A DNA stretch of 34,560 nucleotides from JBBQZO01 sp038207625 (GCA_038207625.1 JBBQZO010000045.1:1-34560); one strand, 5' to 3'; positions 23,226 through 30,748 are shown, numbered from the stretch's first letter. The notes: generated by a model not told the origin, from the sequence alone. Numbers and translations are program-made.

Positions 23226-24608
23226 TCACGCGGCGTCCGGTTCGCTCACGCGCCGCGCCGCATGCGGCGCCAGCTTCAACGGAATCACCTTGGCGCCGGG
23301 CCCGTCCTCGCTCTCGAAGAAGAAGCGTTTCTGGCCGAACGCCGGCACCAGGTCGTCCATCCAGGTGGCCTGGGGATCGAACTTGGCAAAGAACGGCTTG
23401 CGCACCCAGTCTGGATTGCGCGCCTGCAGGAACTGCAGCGCGAACAGCTTCTCGCCATTGATGGTGACCACGCCGTCGATCATCACCTTGCCGGGGAAGG
23501 CGCTCATCGACGGACCGCGCACGGTGCGCGCCAGGCCGGACACCATCTGGTACGCCTCCTTGAAAATCTCGTGCGCGCGCGCCAGCGGCAGCTCGAAGTA
23601 GTTGCGCGGACCGGTGTCGCGCTCGACGAACATATAGTAAGGAATCGCGCCCAGGCGCACGCCGGTGGTCCACAGCTCGGCCCAGCTCTTGGGGTCCTCG
23701 TTGATGTGGCGGATCAACGGTCCCTGCATGCGCAGCGTCGCGCCGCTGCCGACGATGCGCTTGACGGCCTGCTGGGCGATCGGTGAGCGCAACTCGGCGG
23801 CGTGACTGTAGTGGCCCATGATGGCCAGGTTTTTGCCGGCCTGGACGACCCGCTCGAACAGGCGCAGCAAGTCGTCCGCGTCGCGGTCGCTGACGAAGCG
23901 CTGCGGCCAATAGGCCACCGACTTGGTGCCGATGCGGATGTTCTGGATATGCGCCAGCGCCGGGTCGAGCAGCGGTTCGATATACGCCGCCAGCGAGCGC
24001 GTGTTCATGATCAAGGGGTCGCCGCCGGTAATCAAGACGTCGGTCACCTCGGGATGCAGCTTCAGATACGCCACCAGCTGGTGCGATTCGCTGGCGTCGA
24101 ACTTCATGTCCTCCATGCCGACGAACTGCGGCCAGCGAAAGCAAAATGTGCAATAGGCGTGGCAAGTCTGGCCGGCGCTGGGAAAGAACAGCACCGTTTC
24201 CTTGTATTTGTGCTGCAGGCCGCGCAGCGGCGCATCGTTTACGCGCGGCACGTTGTGGGTCATCTGGCCGGCCGGATGGGGATTCATGCCCAGCCGCAGC
24301 GCATGCACGAAGCGCGCAATGGCGGCCTCGTCGCGCTGGACCAGCACCAGATCGCGCAGCGTGGCGTAGTCCTGGGGCGCGAGCATTTCACGGTGCGGAA
24401 ACACCAGCCGGAAGATCGGATCGTCGGGGATATTGTTCCAGTCGATCAACTGGTCCATCACATACGCATTGGTGCGAAACGGCAGCACACGCGAGACCAC
24501 CTGCACCGCCTCCTGCATCTCGGGCGGCAGCCAGTCCCACTGACGCGCCTGGGTGATGGTTTGGCGTGTGTAGGGTTTGAATTTGGAAGGCAAGGTTTCA
24601 GTAGTCAC
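23226..24608 (-). CDS. KamA-family radical SAM aminomutase-like protein
   Basis: The 460-residue protein has the radical SAM cluster motif Cys149-x3-Cys153-x2-Cys156 (CHAYCTFCF), the SAM-binding LITGGDPLIM (192-201), and the overall order of lysine 2,3-aminomutase (KamA). KamA enzymes use SAM, a 4Fe-4S cluster and PLP to move an alpha-amino group to the beta carbon. The PLP-lysine loop of classical KamA (PGGGGK) is not present. A short PGK (Lys374, in SMSAFPGKVMIDG) occupies about that position, so PLP binding is possible but unproven and the substrate may differ from lysine. Start: GTG at 24608 with GGAG 6 bases upstream; an ATG at 24662 would add a non-conserved leader. Confidence 0.85.
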   Translation of the reverse strand: MTTETLPSKFKPYTRQTITQARQWDWLPPEMQEAVQVVSRVLPFRTNAYVMDQLIDWNNIPDDPIFRLVFPHREMLAPQDYATLRDLVLVQRDEAAIARFVHALRLGMNPHPAGQMTHNVPRVNDAPLRGLQHKYKETVLFFPSAGQTCHAYCTFCFRWPQFVGMEDMKFDASESHQLVAYLKLHPEVTDVLITGGDPLIMNTRSLAAYIEPLLDPALAHIQNIRIGTKSVAYWPQRFVSDRDADDLLRLFERVVQAGKNLAIMGHYSHAAELRSPIAQQAVKRIVGSGATLRMQGPLIRHINEDPKSWAELWTTGVRLGAIPYYMFVERDTGPRNYFELPLARAHEIFKEAYQMVSGLARTVRGPSMSAFPGKVMIDGVVTINGEKLFALQFLQARNPDWVRKPFFAKFDPQATWMDDLVPAFGQKRFFFESEDGPGAKVIPLKLAPHAARRVSEPDAA

Positions 24609-24970
24609 AATATTCTCCAATCGAAAAATAAGGCTTGTATTGCTAATCGCAGTCAACTTCAACCAAATACGACTAAGTCCTAGGAACGCTTACCGCCAAT
24701 GACATTGCCGTCAGGAATTCATCATAGTGCTTGCCGCACGGCACCTGATTGCCCAATATCAACAAGCAAAGGGAAAACTTGCTGCTTGGCATAAATTCAT
24801 CGGGGAAATAATGTTTCCGCAGTGCCGCGGGTGGGATTTCGCCCGCCCTTGCGTCAACACAAATGGCGCGCCCGGCGCCGGCGTACATTACGAAGTGCGC
24901 ACAGGAAACATTGGAGTGCTGCAATTTATTGGCCGCAGCAAGGATGCTCTACGGAGCCAAAGGAACCGTG
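24609..24970. other. Intergenic region between the KamA-like and Cache genes (no gene seen)
   Basis: These 362 bases separate two divergent genes and must hold both promoters. For the - strand a TTGAAG or TTGACT -35 near 24650-24662 could work with AT-rich sequence closer to 24630, but no single pair stands out. For the + strand I see no convincing pair. An 83-codon - strand frame (24673-24924) has no ribosome-binding site or recognisable features, and I do not call it. Confidence 0.5.
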
Positions 24971-25426
24971 ATGAAAGCAAGCATGATCTGTACGGCGCTC
25001 TGCCTGACCCTGGCCGGCAGCATTGCCGGCGCGGCAGAACCGAACGAAAAAGACGCCATCGCGATGGCCGAAAAGGGCGCCTCGGTGGTCAAGGCGCATG
25101 GCAAGGACGAGCTGATGAAGCGCATCAGTGCGCGCGACCCGGACTTTTTGCAAGGCTCGCTGTATGTCGATGTGCGCGACCTGATCAGCGGCATCGTGCT
25201 GGCCCACCCGATCAACCCCTCGATCGTGGGCAAGGACTTGATCGACGTGCCCGACGCCAGCGGCAAGAAGTATCGGCGCGAGATCATCGAACTGGCCCAG
25301 AAGAAGGGCAAGGGTTGGGTCGACTACCAGTACAAGAATCCCACCACCGGCAAGATCGAGCCGAAGACCACCTACATCCTGCGCGTGGGCGACATCGTGC
25401 TTGAGGCGGGCATCTACAAGAAGTAA
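24971..25426 (+). CDS. Secreted single-Cache-domain protein
   Basis: The 151-residue protein has a signal peptide (MKASMICTALCLTLAGSIAGAA, cleavage near residue 22) followed by a small Cache-type ligand-binding domain: GSLYVDVRDLISGIVLAHPINPSIVGKDLIDVPDASGKKYRREI and KGWVDYQYKNPTTGKIEPKTTYILRVGDIVLEAGIYKK. Such domains bind small ligands outside the cytoplasm and are usually parts of chemoreceptors or kinases. Here it is a free periplasmic protein with an MCP gene 50 bases downstream. AAAGGA lies 6-11 bases before the ATG at 24971. It may be a ligand-capturing partner of that MCP, which is an inference. Confidence 0.82.
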   Translation: MKASMICTALCLTLAGSIAGAAEPNEKDAIAMAEKGASVVKAHGKDELMKRISARDPDFLQGSLYVDVRDLISGIVLAHPINPSIVGKDLIDVPDASGKKYRREIIELAQKKGKGWVDYQYKNPTTGKIEPKTTYILRVGDIVLEAGIYKK

Positions 25427-25428
25427 GC

Positions 25429-25452
25429 GTGCCGGGCCAGCTGGCCCGGCAC
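25429..25452. repeat. Perfect 24-base palindrome after the Cache gene
   Basis: GTGCCGGGCCAG (25429-25440) is followed directly by its exact reverse complement CTGGCCCGGCAC (25441-25452), 3 bases after the stop and 24 bases before the MCP start. No T-run follows. It could be a transcript-end or mRNA-processing hairpin, or a dimeric-protein site. Confidence 0.7.
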
Positions 25453-25475
25453 TGACATCTCACGCGGGGGCGATC

Positions 25476-27152
25476 ATGCTCAACAAATTGCGCATCGGTC
25501 CAAAGTTGCTGCTGGCGCCGGGCATGGTGCTGGTGTTATTGATGATGCTGTCGGGCGTGGCCTACTACGGCATGGTGCGCCAGAATGCCTCGCTGGAAAA
25601 CCTGGTGCAGGTGCGCGCAGCGCGCCTGAAGACGGCGGCCGACGTGGCCGGCGATGCGCGCTATGCGCACGCCAACATCTATCAGCTACTCGCCTGGATC
25701 AACGGCGGCTTCGCCGAAGCGCGCCTGCGCACGCTGATCGCCGACATCAAGGCCAAGCACGCGGCCATCGAAGCGCAGCTCAAGGAGCTGGCGGCGGTGT
25801 CCAATCCGGCCGAGCGCGCGCTGGTCGACGGCTCCGCCGCGGCGTTGGCCGCCTACCATAAGAGCGTACTCGAAACCATCGAGATGGCCCAGATGGATCA
25901 GTCGATCGCGGCCAATTCGATGAGCAAGGCAGAAACCCAGTTCACCCTGCTCAACACCGAACTGGCGCGCCTGGCGGCGCTGGAAAAGGCGCTCAGCGAA
26001 CGGGCCTACGCCGATGCCAAGTCCGAGTTCCGCACACTCGGCGTGAGCATGGCCAGCCTGGTGCTGCTGTCGATGGTGCTGTCGCTGATGGTGACGATGC
26101 TGGTGCGGCGCGCCATGTTGCGCGATATCCGCGCGATCGCCCAGGTGGTGCGCGAGCTGGCCAGCGGACGCCTGACGGTGGGCGCGCACAACCCCGGACG
26201 CGACGAAATTGCGATTACCGCCCGTGCGCTGGACCAGACCATCGCCAACCTGAACCAGTCGCTGCGCGCCATCATGTGCGCGGTCGACTCGATCGACACC
26301 GCCTCCGAGGAAATCGCCAACGGCAATCTGGACCTGTCGCGCCGCACCGAGCGGCAGGCCGAGACGCTTGAGGAAACGGCCAGCGCGATGGGCACGCTGA
26401 CGGTCGCTGTGCAAGGCAATGCCGACAACGCACGGCGCGCCAGCGAGCTGGCCGGCCAGGCCAGCGAACTGGCCGTGGGCGGCGGCCAGGCGGTCGAGCG
26501 GGCGGTGGCCACCATGGACCGGGTGCAGGCCGGCGCGCGCCAGATCGTCGAGATTATCAGCGTGATCGACGCCATTTCGTTCCAGACCAACATCCTGGCA
26601 CTCAACGCGGCCGTCGAAGCGGCCCACGCGGGCGAGCAAGGGCGCGGCTTTGCCGTGGTGGCCGCCGAAGTGCGCGACCTGGCGCAGCGCTCGGCGGCGG
26701 CGGCGCGCGAAGTGAAGGCGCTGGTGACGGCGTCCGTTAGCACCATCGAGGGCGCCAGCGCCTCGTTTCACGAAGCGGGCAGCAGCATGGGTCACATCGT
26801 CGCCTCGGTGAAGCAGGTCAAGGACGTGATCGAGCGGATCAGCCGCGCCAGCGCCGAGCAGGCCAACGGCATCGCCGACGTGAACCGGGCAGTGAGCCAG
26901 ATCGACGACATGACGGAGCAGAATTCGGCGCTGGTCGAACAGGCCGCCGCGGCAGCGGACAGTCTGCACGAACAGGCGAGCAATCTGACCGAGGCCGTGT
27001 CGATCTTCAAGATCGACAGCGGCGCCCCCGCCCCCGCGTCGGTCCAGCCGGGCGGCGGCGCGCACGAACGGCGCGCGCCCACCAGTGCGATGCGCGACGG
27101 GCAGGCCGGCGCGTCCGCCGCGCGCGCCCCGGCGCGGCACCAGCGCGCCTGA
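25476..27152 (+). CDS. Methyl-accepting chemotaxis protein
   Basis: The 558-residue chemoreceptor has one transmembrane helix near 11-33 and a periplasmic helical part of about 155 residues rich in Ala, Lys and Glu (four-helix-bundle type). A second transmembrane helix lies near 190-212, followed by a HAMP region (RRAMLRDIRAIAQVVRELASGRLTVG). The cytoplasmic signalling hairpin has IDAISFQTNILALNAAVEAAHAGEQGRGFAVVAAEVRDLAQRSA at its tip. It signals to CheA/CheW, which are not in the window. The C-terminus is Pro/Ala/Arg-rich without a CheR-binding pentapeptide. The ATG at 25476 starts directly before TM1. It follows the secreted Cache gene and may use it as a ligand-binding partner. Confidence 0.92.
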   Translation: MLNKLRIGPKLLLAPGMVLVLLMMLSGVAYYGMVRQNASLENLVQVRAARLKTAADVAGDARYAHANIYQLLAWINGGFAEARLRTLIADIKAKHAAIEAQLKELAAVSNPAERALVDGSAAALAAYHKSVLETIEMAQMDQSIAANSMSKAETQFTLLNTELARLAALEKALSERAYADAKSEFRTLGVSMASLVLLSMVLSLMVTMLVRRAMLRDIRAIAQVVRELASGRLTVGAHNPGRDEIAITARALDQTIANLNQSLRAIMCAVDSIDTASEEIANGNLDLSRRTERQAETLEETASAMGTLTVAVQGNADNARRASELAGQASELAVGGGQAVERAVATMDRVQAGARQIVEIISVIDAISFQTNILALNAAVEAAHAGEQGRGFAVVAAEVRDLAQRSAAAAREVKALVTASVSTIEGASASFHEAGSSMGHIVASVKQVKDVIERISRASAEQANGIADVNRAVSQIDDMTEQNSALVEQAAAAADSLHEQASNLTEAVSIFKIDSGAPAPASVQPGGGAHERRAPTSAMRDGQAGASAARAPARHQRA

Positions 27153-27163
27153 CCGCGCCATCC

Positions 27164-27185
27164 GGCCGGCGCGCTGGCGCCGGCC
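27164..27185. repeat. GC-rich gene-end hairpin after the MCP gene
   Basis: GGCCGGCGC (27164-27172), loop GCTG, and GCGCCGGCC (27177-27185) form a perfect 9-base-pair stem, 11 bases after the MCP stop. The same sequence, one base shorter in the middle, occurs at 32756-32776 after the SDR stop. There is no T-run. Confidence 0.6.
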
Positions 27186-27373
27186 ACGACAAGCCTGTCA
27201 GAAAGTTACGGCTATGTCCGTTTTGGCCCACACGGGCCGCCCGTGCCGACAAAAAAATCTGGCGCGGCCCCGGCCAGCAGCGCGCGCCTGGTTTATAGTG
27301 AGGAGCTGTGCGCGCTGCGCGGCCCGGCATCCTGGCCCGGCGCGTACAGTCACCGCTGACTGTATGGAACATG

Positions 27374-28237
27374 ATGAGCAAAGTTGTCGCCCCAGCCGCA
27401 CCGGCCGATGATCCGGTCGACGCCCTGATCAAGTCGATCCGCATTCCGCCGCGCCCGAGCCTGCTCGCCGATCTGCAGCGCGAGCTAAGCGCCGCCGAGC
27501 CGCAACCGAAGGTCATCGGCACCATCATCGGCAATGACGTGGGCATGTCGGGCGCGCTGCTCAAGCTGGCCAACTCCTCGTTCTATGCCAGCAAGCGCAA
27601 AGCCAAGTCGGTGACCCAGGCGATCACCTTCCTGGGCATCAACCAGGTCGCCTCGCTGATGACGGGCCTGCTGGCACGCCGCGCCATCCCCACCAGCAAT
27701 CCGGCGCTGGCCAGTTTCTGGGACCTGTCGACCCGGCGCGCCCAGGCCATGCTGCTGCTGTCGCGCCGCCTGCGGGTGGGCGAACCGGACGTGGCGCACA
27801 CCTTCGGGCTGTTTTGCGACACCGGCGTGCCGCTGCTGATGGAGCGCTTCGCCGACTACGCCGGCACGTTCGCGCTGGCCAGCGCCGACCCGGCGCGCCC
27901 GTTCACTGCATTTGAGGACGAGCGTCACAGCACCAACCACGCCGCCATCGGCTGCCTGCTGGCGCGCAACTGGGGCCTGTCGACCGAGGTGTCGTGGGCC
28001 ATCTTGCACCACCACGACTACGACGTGCTGGACGACGCCGCCACCGACGACGCGGTGCGCTCGCTGATCGCGCTGTCGGTGCTGGCCGAAGCGGCCATCC
28101 AGAAGTACCAGGGCCACAGCGCGTCGGTCGAGTGGGACAAGGGCGGCGCGCAAGCCTGCCGCCACCTCGGCCTGGCGGCCGAGGAAACGGCCGACCTGCT
28201 CGACGAAATCCACGAGAGCTTCCACGGCGCGCATTGA
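27374..28237 (+). CDS. HDOD domain-containing protein
   Basis: The 287-residue protein has an HDOD domain over about residues 15-215 (IPPRPSLLADLQRELS, IIGNDVGMSGALLKLANSSFYASKRKAKSVTQAITFLGINQVASLMTGLL). HDOD resembles the HD phosphohydrolase fold but usually lacks the catalytic HD pair. Such proteins act as signalling adaptors in motility and c-di-GMP pathways in beta- and gammaproteobacteria. GGA (27366-27368) spaces better with the ATG at 27374 (MSKVVAP) than with the ATG directly before it at 27371. A TATAGT -10-like box lies at 27294-27299, about 75 bases upstream, without a clear -35. Its place after the MCP hints at a motility-related role, unproven. Confidence 0.87.
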   Translation: MSKVVAPAAPADDPVDALIKSIRIPPRPSLLADLQRELSAAEPQPKVIGTIIGNDVGMSGALLKLANSSFYASKRKAKSVTQAITFLGINQVASLMTGLLARRAIPTSNPALASFWDLSTRRAQAMLLLSRRLRVGEPDVAHTFGLFCDTGVPLLMERFADYAGTFALASADPARPFTAFEDERHSTNHAAIGCLLARNWGLSTEVSWAILHHHDYDVLDDAATDDAVRSLIALSVLAEAAIQKYQGHSASVEWDKGGAQACRHLGLAAEETADLLDEIHESFHGAH

Positions 28238-28322
28238 GCGCGCGCTCCGCGCAGCGACTGACACCATCAAGCGTATGCGCCATGCCGATCGCAACGCTGC
28301 GCACCGCAGCATGTGCCATGCC

Positions 28323-28616
28323 CTATTGGCGCAAAGTCCAGTATGCAGGCCGGCTCCTATGGTGTGCCAACGCGATCACGCGCAACTCGTCGCCACTGAT
28401 TTGATCGATGCCCCCGCACGGGAATCTGCGCAAGGAATAGCGGTGGTGCGCTCCGCGCAGGACGCCTCCCAAGGTCGGATTGATCAGAACCAGCTTGACC
28501 GCCCGCTCGAACTCGGCGACAAAGGCACGCCCGAGCGCCAGATTCGAGGCCGACATATAGTACGCACTTGCAGCTTGCAATTCCGCCAACACCGCCGGCA
28601 AGATCACCAGTTTCAT
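28323..28616 (-). CDS. RelE/ParE-family toxin
   Basis: The 97-residue protein fits the ParE/RelE toxin family of type II toxin-antitoxin systems: MKLVILPAVLAELQAASAYYMSASNLALGRAFVAEFERAV and the C-terminal DELRVIALAHHRSRPAYW. Relatives usually show FPY-x-I-x-Y in the core strand; here the line reads RRFPCGGIDQISGDE, so two tyrosines are replaced, which could reduce activity. The start overlaps the antitoxin stop by 4 bases (ATGA), the usual antitoxin-first order. ParE types poison gyrase and RelE types cleave mRNA; sequence alone does not separate them. Confidence 0.8.
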   Translation of the reverse strand: MKLVILPAVLAELQAASAYYMSASNLALGRAFVAEFERAVKLVLINPTLGGVLRGAHHRYSLRRFPCGGIDQISGDELRVIALAHHRSRPAYWTLRQ

Positions 28617-28837
28617 TTCAAGCTGGCGCGCACCGTTGCTAGCGCCTCGGCCATAGGGATGACCTGTACTGTACCGCTGTCAACCTCGGCGATGCGGCGT
28701 TCGACCTCGTCCGCCCACGCGTCGTCAAGCTCGGCATCCTGATCCAAACTCTCCAGCAGCAATTGCGCAAATGCCGCCAGTTCGCTTGCCGTGAGTTTCA
28801 GCGCCTCGACGACCAATCTTTCCAGTTGCGTTTCCAT
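28613..28837 (-). CDS. Addiction module antitoxin (stability-protein type)
   Basis: The 74-residue acidic protein (METQLERLVVEALKLTASELAAFAQLLLESLD) matches the small addiction-module antitoxin family found beside ParE-like toxins. It has the LxxxERxxLxxxLLxSLD type helix and a conserved DAWADEVERRIAEVDSG segment. It should bind and neutralise the toxin encoded directly downstream, with which it overlaps by 4 bases. I chose the ATG at 28837 over the one at 28852 because the family starts near METQ. Confidence 0.8.
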   Translation of the reverse strand: METQLERLVVEALKLTASELAAFAQLLLESLDQDAELDDAWADEVERRIAEVDSGTVQVIPMAEALATVRASLK

Positions 28838-28997
28838 ACGAAATCCGCCCATACGCTGACGTCATGCTACAGCCGAACCGCAGTGCGGCTTGGCGCAAGA
28901 GCGGATCGCTGCTGTCTATCAAGACGCCTCGTCCCGCGCCCCCATCCTGACGATATGGTGCGCCCCCTACAGGGTCAATGGAATTGTCGGTTTGCGC

Positions 28998-29026
28998 TTG
29001 ACGAGCGGCCCTGATGAGACCATATT
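28998..29026 (+). promoter_or_regulatory. Promoter of the arsR-desaturase pair
   Basis: TTGACG (28998-29003) and CATATT (29021-29026) are spaced exactly 17 bases. The start of transcription would be near 29033, inside the inverted repeats at 29029-29056. Confidence 0.55.
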
Positions 29027-29028
29027 TG

Positions 29029-29056
29029 ATTAACAAATTCGTTAATTAGCTAATTA
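29029..29056 (+). promoter_or_regulatory. Two overlapping palindromes, probable ArsR-family operator
   Basis: ATTAAC-aaattc-GTTAAT (29029-29046) and the perfect TAATTAGCTAATTA (29043-29056) overlap and fill the space between the -10 box and the repressor start. AT-rich imperfect palindromes at this place are typical for ArsR-family autoregulation. The AT content contrasts sharply with the GC-rich surroundings. Confidence 0.6.
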
Positions 29057-29063
29057 CTTCACT

Positions 29064-29390
29064 ATGTCCCTCGATAAAGTCTTTGAAGCCCTCGCCTCCG
29101 CCCCGCGCCGCAAGATTCTCGCGTACCTGGGACAGGCCGAAATGAACACCTCGGAGCTCGCTGAGCGTTTCGGCATGAGCGCACCGGCCATATCGCGCCA
29201 TTTGGCGATTCTGGAAAATGCCAATCTGGTCAGCAGTGAACGGCGCGGACAATTTGTCTTTTATGCGCTCAATGCGAGCAACGTTGCCAACACCCTGACC
29301 AGCTACGCACTCGAGCTGTGTCCCGTCGGACGCCCGCTCAAGCGCGAATCGGAAGCGATCGCGGCGCGGCGCCGTTCCAACAAAACCTGA
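29064..29390 (+). CDS. ArsR-family winged-helix repressor (SdpR-like)
   Basis: The 108-residue protein has the ArsR-type winged helix-turn-helix: ALASAPRRKILAYLGQAEMNTSELAERFGMSAPAISRHLAILENANLVSSERRGQFVFYAL (about 9-69). It has a single cysteine and none of the metal-binding CxC or CVC motifs, so it is unlikely to sense arsenic or heavy metals and is closer to the SdpR group. It begins just after two palindromes (29029-29056) and so probably represses itself and the downstream desaturase gene, which starts 12 bases after its stop. The inducer is unknown; a lipid or membrane signal would fit the partner gene. Confidence 0.87.
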   Translation: MSLDKVFEALASAPRRKILAYLGQAEMNTSELAERFGMSAPAISRHLAILENANLVSSERRGQFVFYALNASNVANTLTSYALELCPVGRPLKRESEAIAARRRSNKT

Positions 29391-29402
29391 CCGGAGTCAT
29401 TA

Positions 29403-30674
29403 ATGCTGCCAAACAGTCTGCAACAGCATCGCGTCGCCAGTGTCGATCCGCACAGCGTCGTCGAGGGCGAAATCCGTTACGCGCCCGTCAAATCGATGTG
29501 GTTTTTTGGCATGGCAAGCGCGGCCGTGATTGGTGGAATCGCCACCTTTTCGTGGGCCGCGCTGGGATTGTTTATCGGCATGACCGCCGCAGTGCTGCTG
29601 CTTGGCCATTCACTGGGTAGCCACCGCAAGTTGATACACAACAGTTTCGCCTGTCCGAAGTGGCTGGAATACGCGCTGGTGTATTGCGGTGTGCAAGTCG
29701 GCCTCGCCGGACCGCTCGGTCTGCTGCGCCAACATGAATTGCGCGACTATGCGCAGCGCCTGCCCGATTGCCATCCCTACCTGCGCCACGGAAGCGGCTT
29801 CTGGCGCGACGGATGGTGGCAAATCCATTGCGAGTTGGTGCTCGACCACCCGCCCGTCGTGCGCCTTGAACCGCGCCTTGAAAACGACCGCTTCTATCAA
29901 TTTTTGGAAGCCAGTTGGATGTTGCAGCAACTGCCGCCCGCCTTGGTCTTGTTTGCCATCGGCGGCTGGGGCTTCGTGTTCTGGGGCGTGTGCGCACGCA
30001 TCACCGCCGGCATCTTCGGCCATTGGCTGATCGGCTATTTCGCGCACAATCACGGCCCCATGCATATCGAAGTCGATGGCGCCGCCGTGCAGGGACACAA
30101 CATCCGCTTCACTTCCCTGCTGACGATGGGCGAGTGCTGGCACAATAATCACCATGCCTACCCCGGTTCCGCCCGCTTGGGTCTGCATGCCGGCGAGTGG
30201 GACCCGGGTTGGTGGATGCTGGTCGTTCTGCAGCGACTCGGTCTGGTGTGGAATGTGCGTCTGCCCGACGATCTGCCCGCACGTGCCGAACTGAAGCGAC
30301 TCGATACCGCGCGCTGGACGGCACCACGCGCGCCGGCCAACGCCGTGCGCCTGCCCGCGCTGCTCGGCATGTGCTGGCGCGGTCTGCCACGCACTGCTTC
30401 ACCATGGCGGATGTGCGGACCGGCGGCCAGCCTTCCCGCGCGCGCACTCGCCCGGATCGCCGGCGCGGCGCTGCCCTTCGTCCATGACCATCACGCACGG
30501 CGGCTCGCCTTGCTGGGCGATGCGCAAGCAGTGCAAGGCCTGCCCGCGCTCCTGATCGCGGCACGCATGCGCTCAGTGCTGTTACTGATTCCAACGCTGT
30601 GCCTCATGCCGCTGGCGGCAGCCGCCGAACAGTTGCGCTTGGGATTGACGCCCGGCCCGGCCATCCATCGCTGA
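29403..30674 (+). CDS. Membrane fatty-acid desaturase-like protein with unusual C-terminal extension
   Basis: The first 300 residues form a membrane desaturase: His box HSLGSH (69-74, with His79), a second histidine set HELRDYAQRLPDCHPYLRH (111-129) that departs from the usual HxxHH, and the third box HNNHH (247-251) in ECWHNNHHAYPGSARLGL. These histidines hold the di-iron centre that would insert a double bond into an acyl chain. Several hydrophobic helices lie around 32-70 and 178-215. CGGAG 7 bases upstream supports the ATG at 29403. From about residue 305 an Ala/Arg-rich stretch follows, and residues 389-423 look like a signal peptide with a short mature start (MRSVLLLIPTLCLMPLAAAA, then EQLRLGLTPGP). 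This may be a fused remnant of another gene. Confidence 0.82.
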   Translation: MLPNSLQQHRVASVDPHSVVEGEIRYAPVKSMWFFGMASAAVIGGIATFSWAALGLFIGMTAAVLLLGHSLGSHRKLIHNSFACPKWLEYALVYCGVQVGLAGPLGLLRQHELRDYAQRLPDCHPYLRHGSGFWRDGWWQIHCELVLDHPPVVRLEPRLENDRFYQFLEASWMLQQLPPALVLFAIGGWGFVFWGVCARITAGIFGHWLIGYFAHNHGPMHIEVDGAAVQGHNIRFTSLLTMGECWHNNHHAYPGSARLGLHAGEWDPGWWMLVVLQRLGLVWNVRLPDDLPARAELKRLDTARWTAPRAPANAVRLPALLGMCWRGLPRTASPWRMCGPAASLPARALARIAGAALPFVHDHHARRLALLGDAQAVQGLPALLIAARMRSVLLLIPTLCLMPLAAAAEQLRLGLTPGPAIHR

Positions 30675-30689
30675 GATTTGAAAGCACAC

Positions 30690-30728
30690 TTGAGGTCTGG
30701 ACCGCAAAGGTGCTACCCTAGTGGCACC
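30690..30728 (+). promoter_or_regulatory. Promoter and operator of the second toxin-antitoxin module
   Basis: TTGAGG (30690-30695) and TACCCT (30714-30719) are 18 bases apart. The inverted repeat GGTGC (30709-30713) and GCACC (30724-30728) straddles the -10 box, as expected for binding by the ribbon-helix-helix antitoxin encoded just downstream. Confidence 0.5.
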
Positions 30729-30748
30729 ATTAATCGGGGGCGCCCAAC

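Noticed and set aside
24673..24924. 83-codon - strand frame between the KamA-like and Cache genes
   Set aside because: No ribosome-binding site, no hydrophobic or known motif, and the region must hold two divergent promoters.
27231..27245. CACGGGC-C-GCCCGTG palindrome considered as a terminator after the MCP gene
   Set aside because: The following bases are an A-run and not a T-run on the + strand, and on the - strand no T-run follows either; it may be chance in GC-rich DNA.
28725..29036. 103-codon - strand frame overlapping the antitoxin
   Set aside because: It overlaps the well-supported antitoxin in another frame and covers the arsR promoter; no domain is recognisable.
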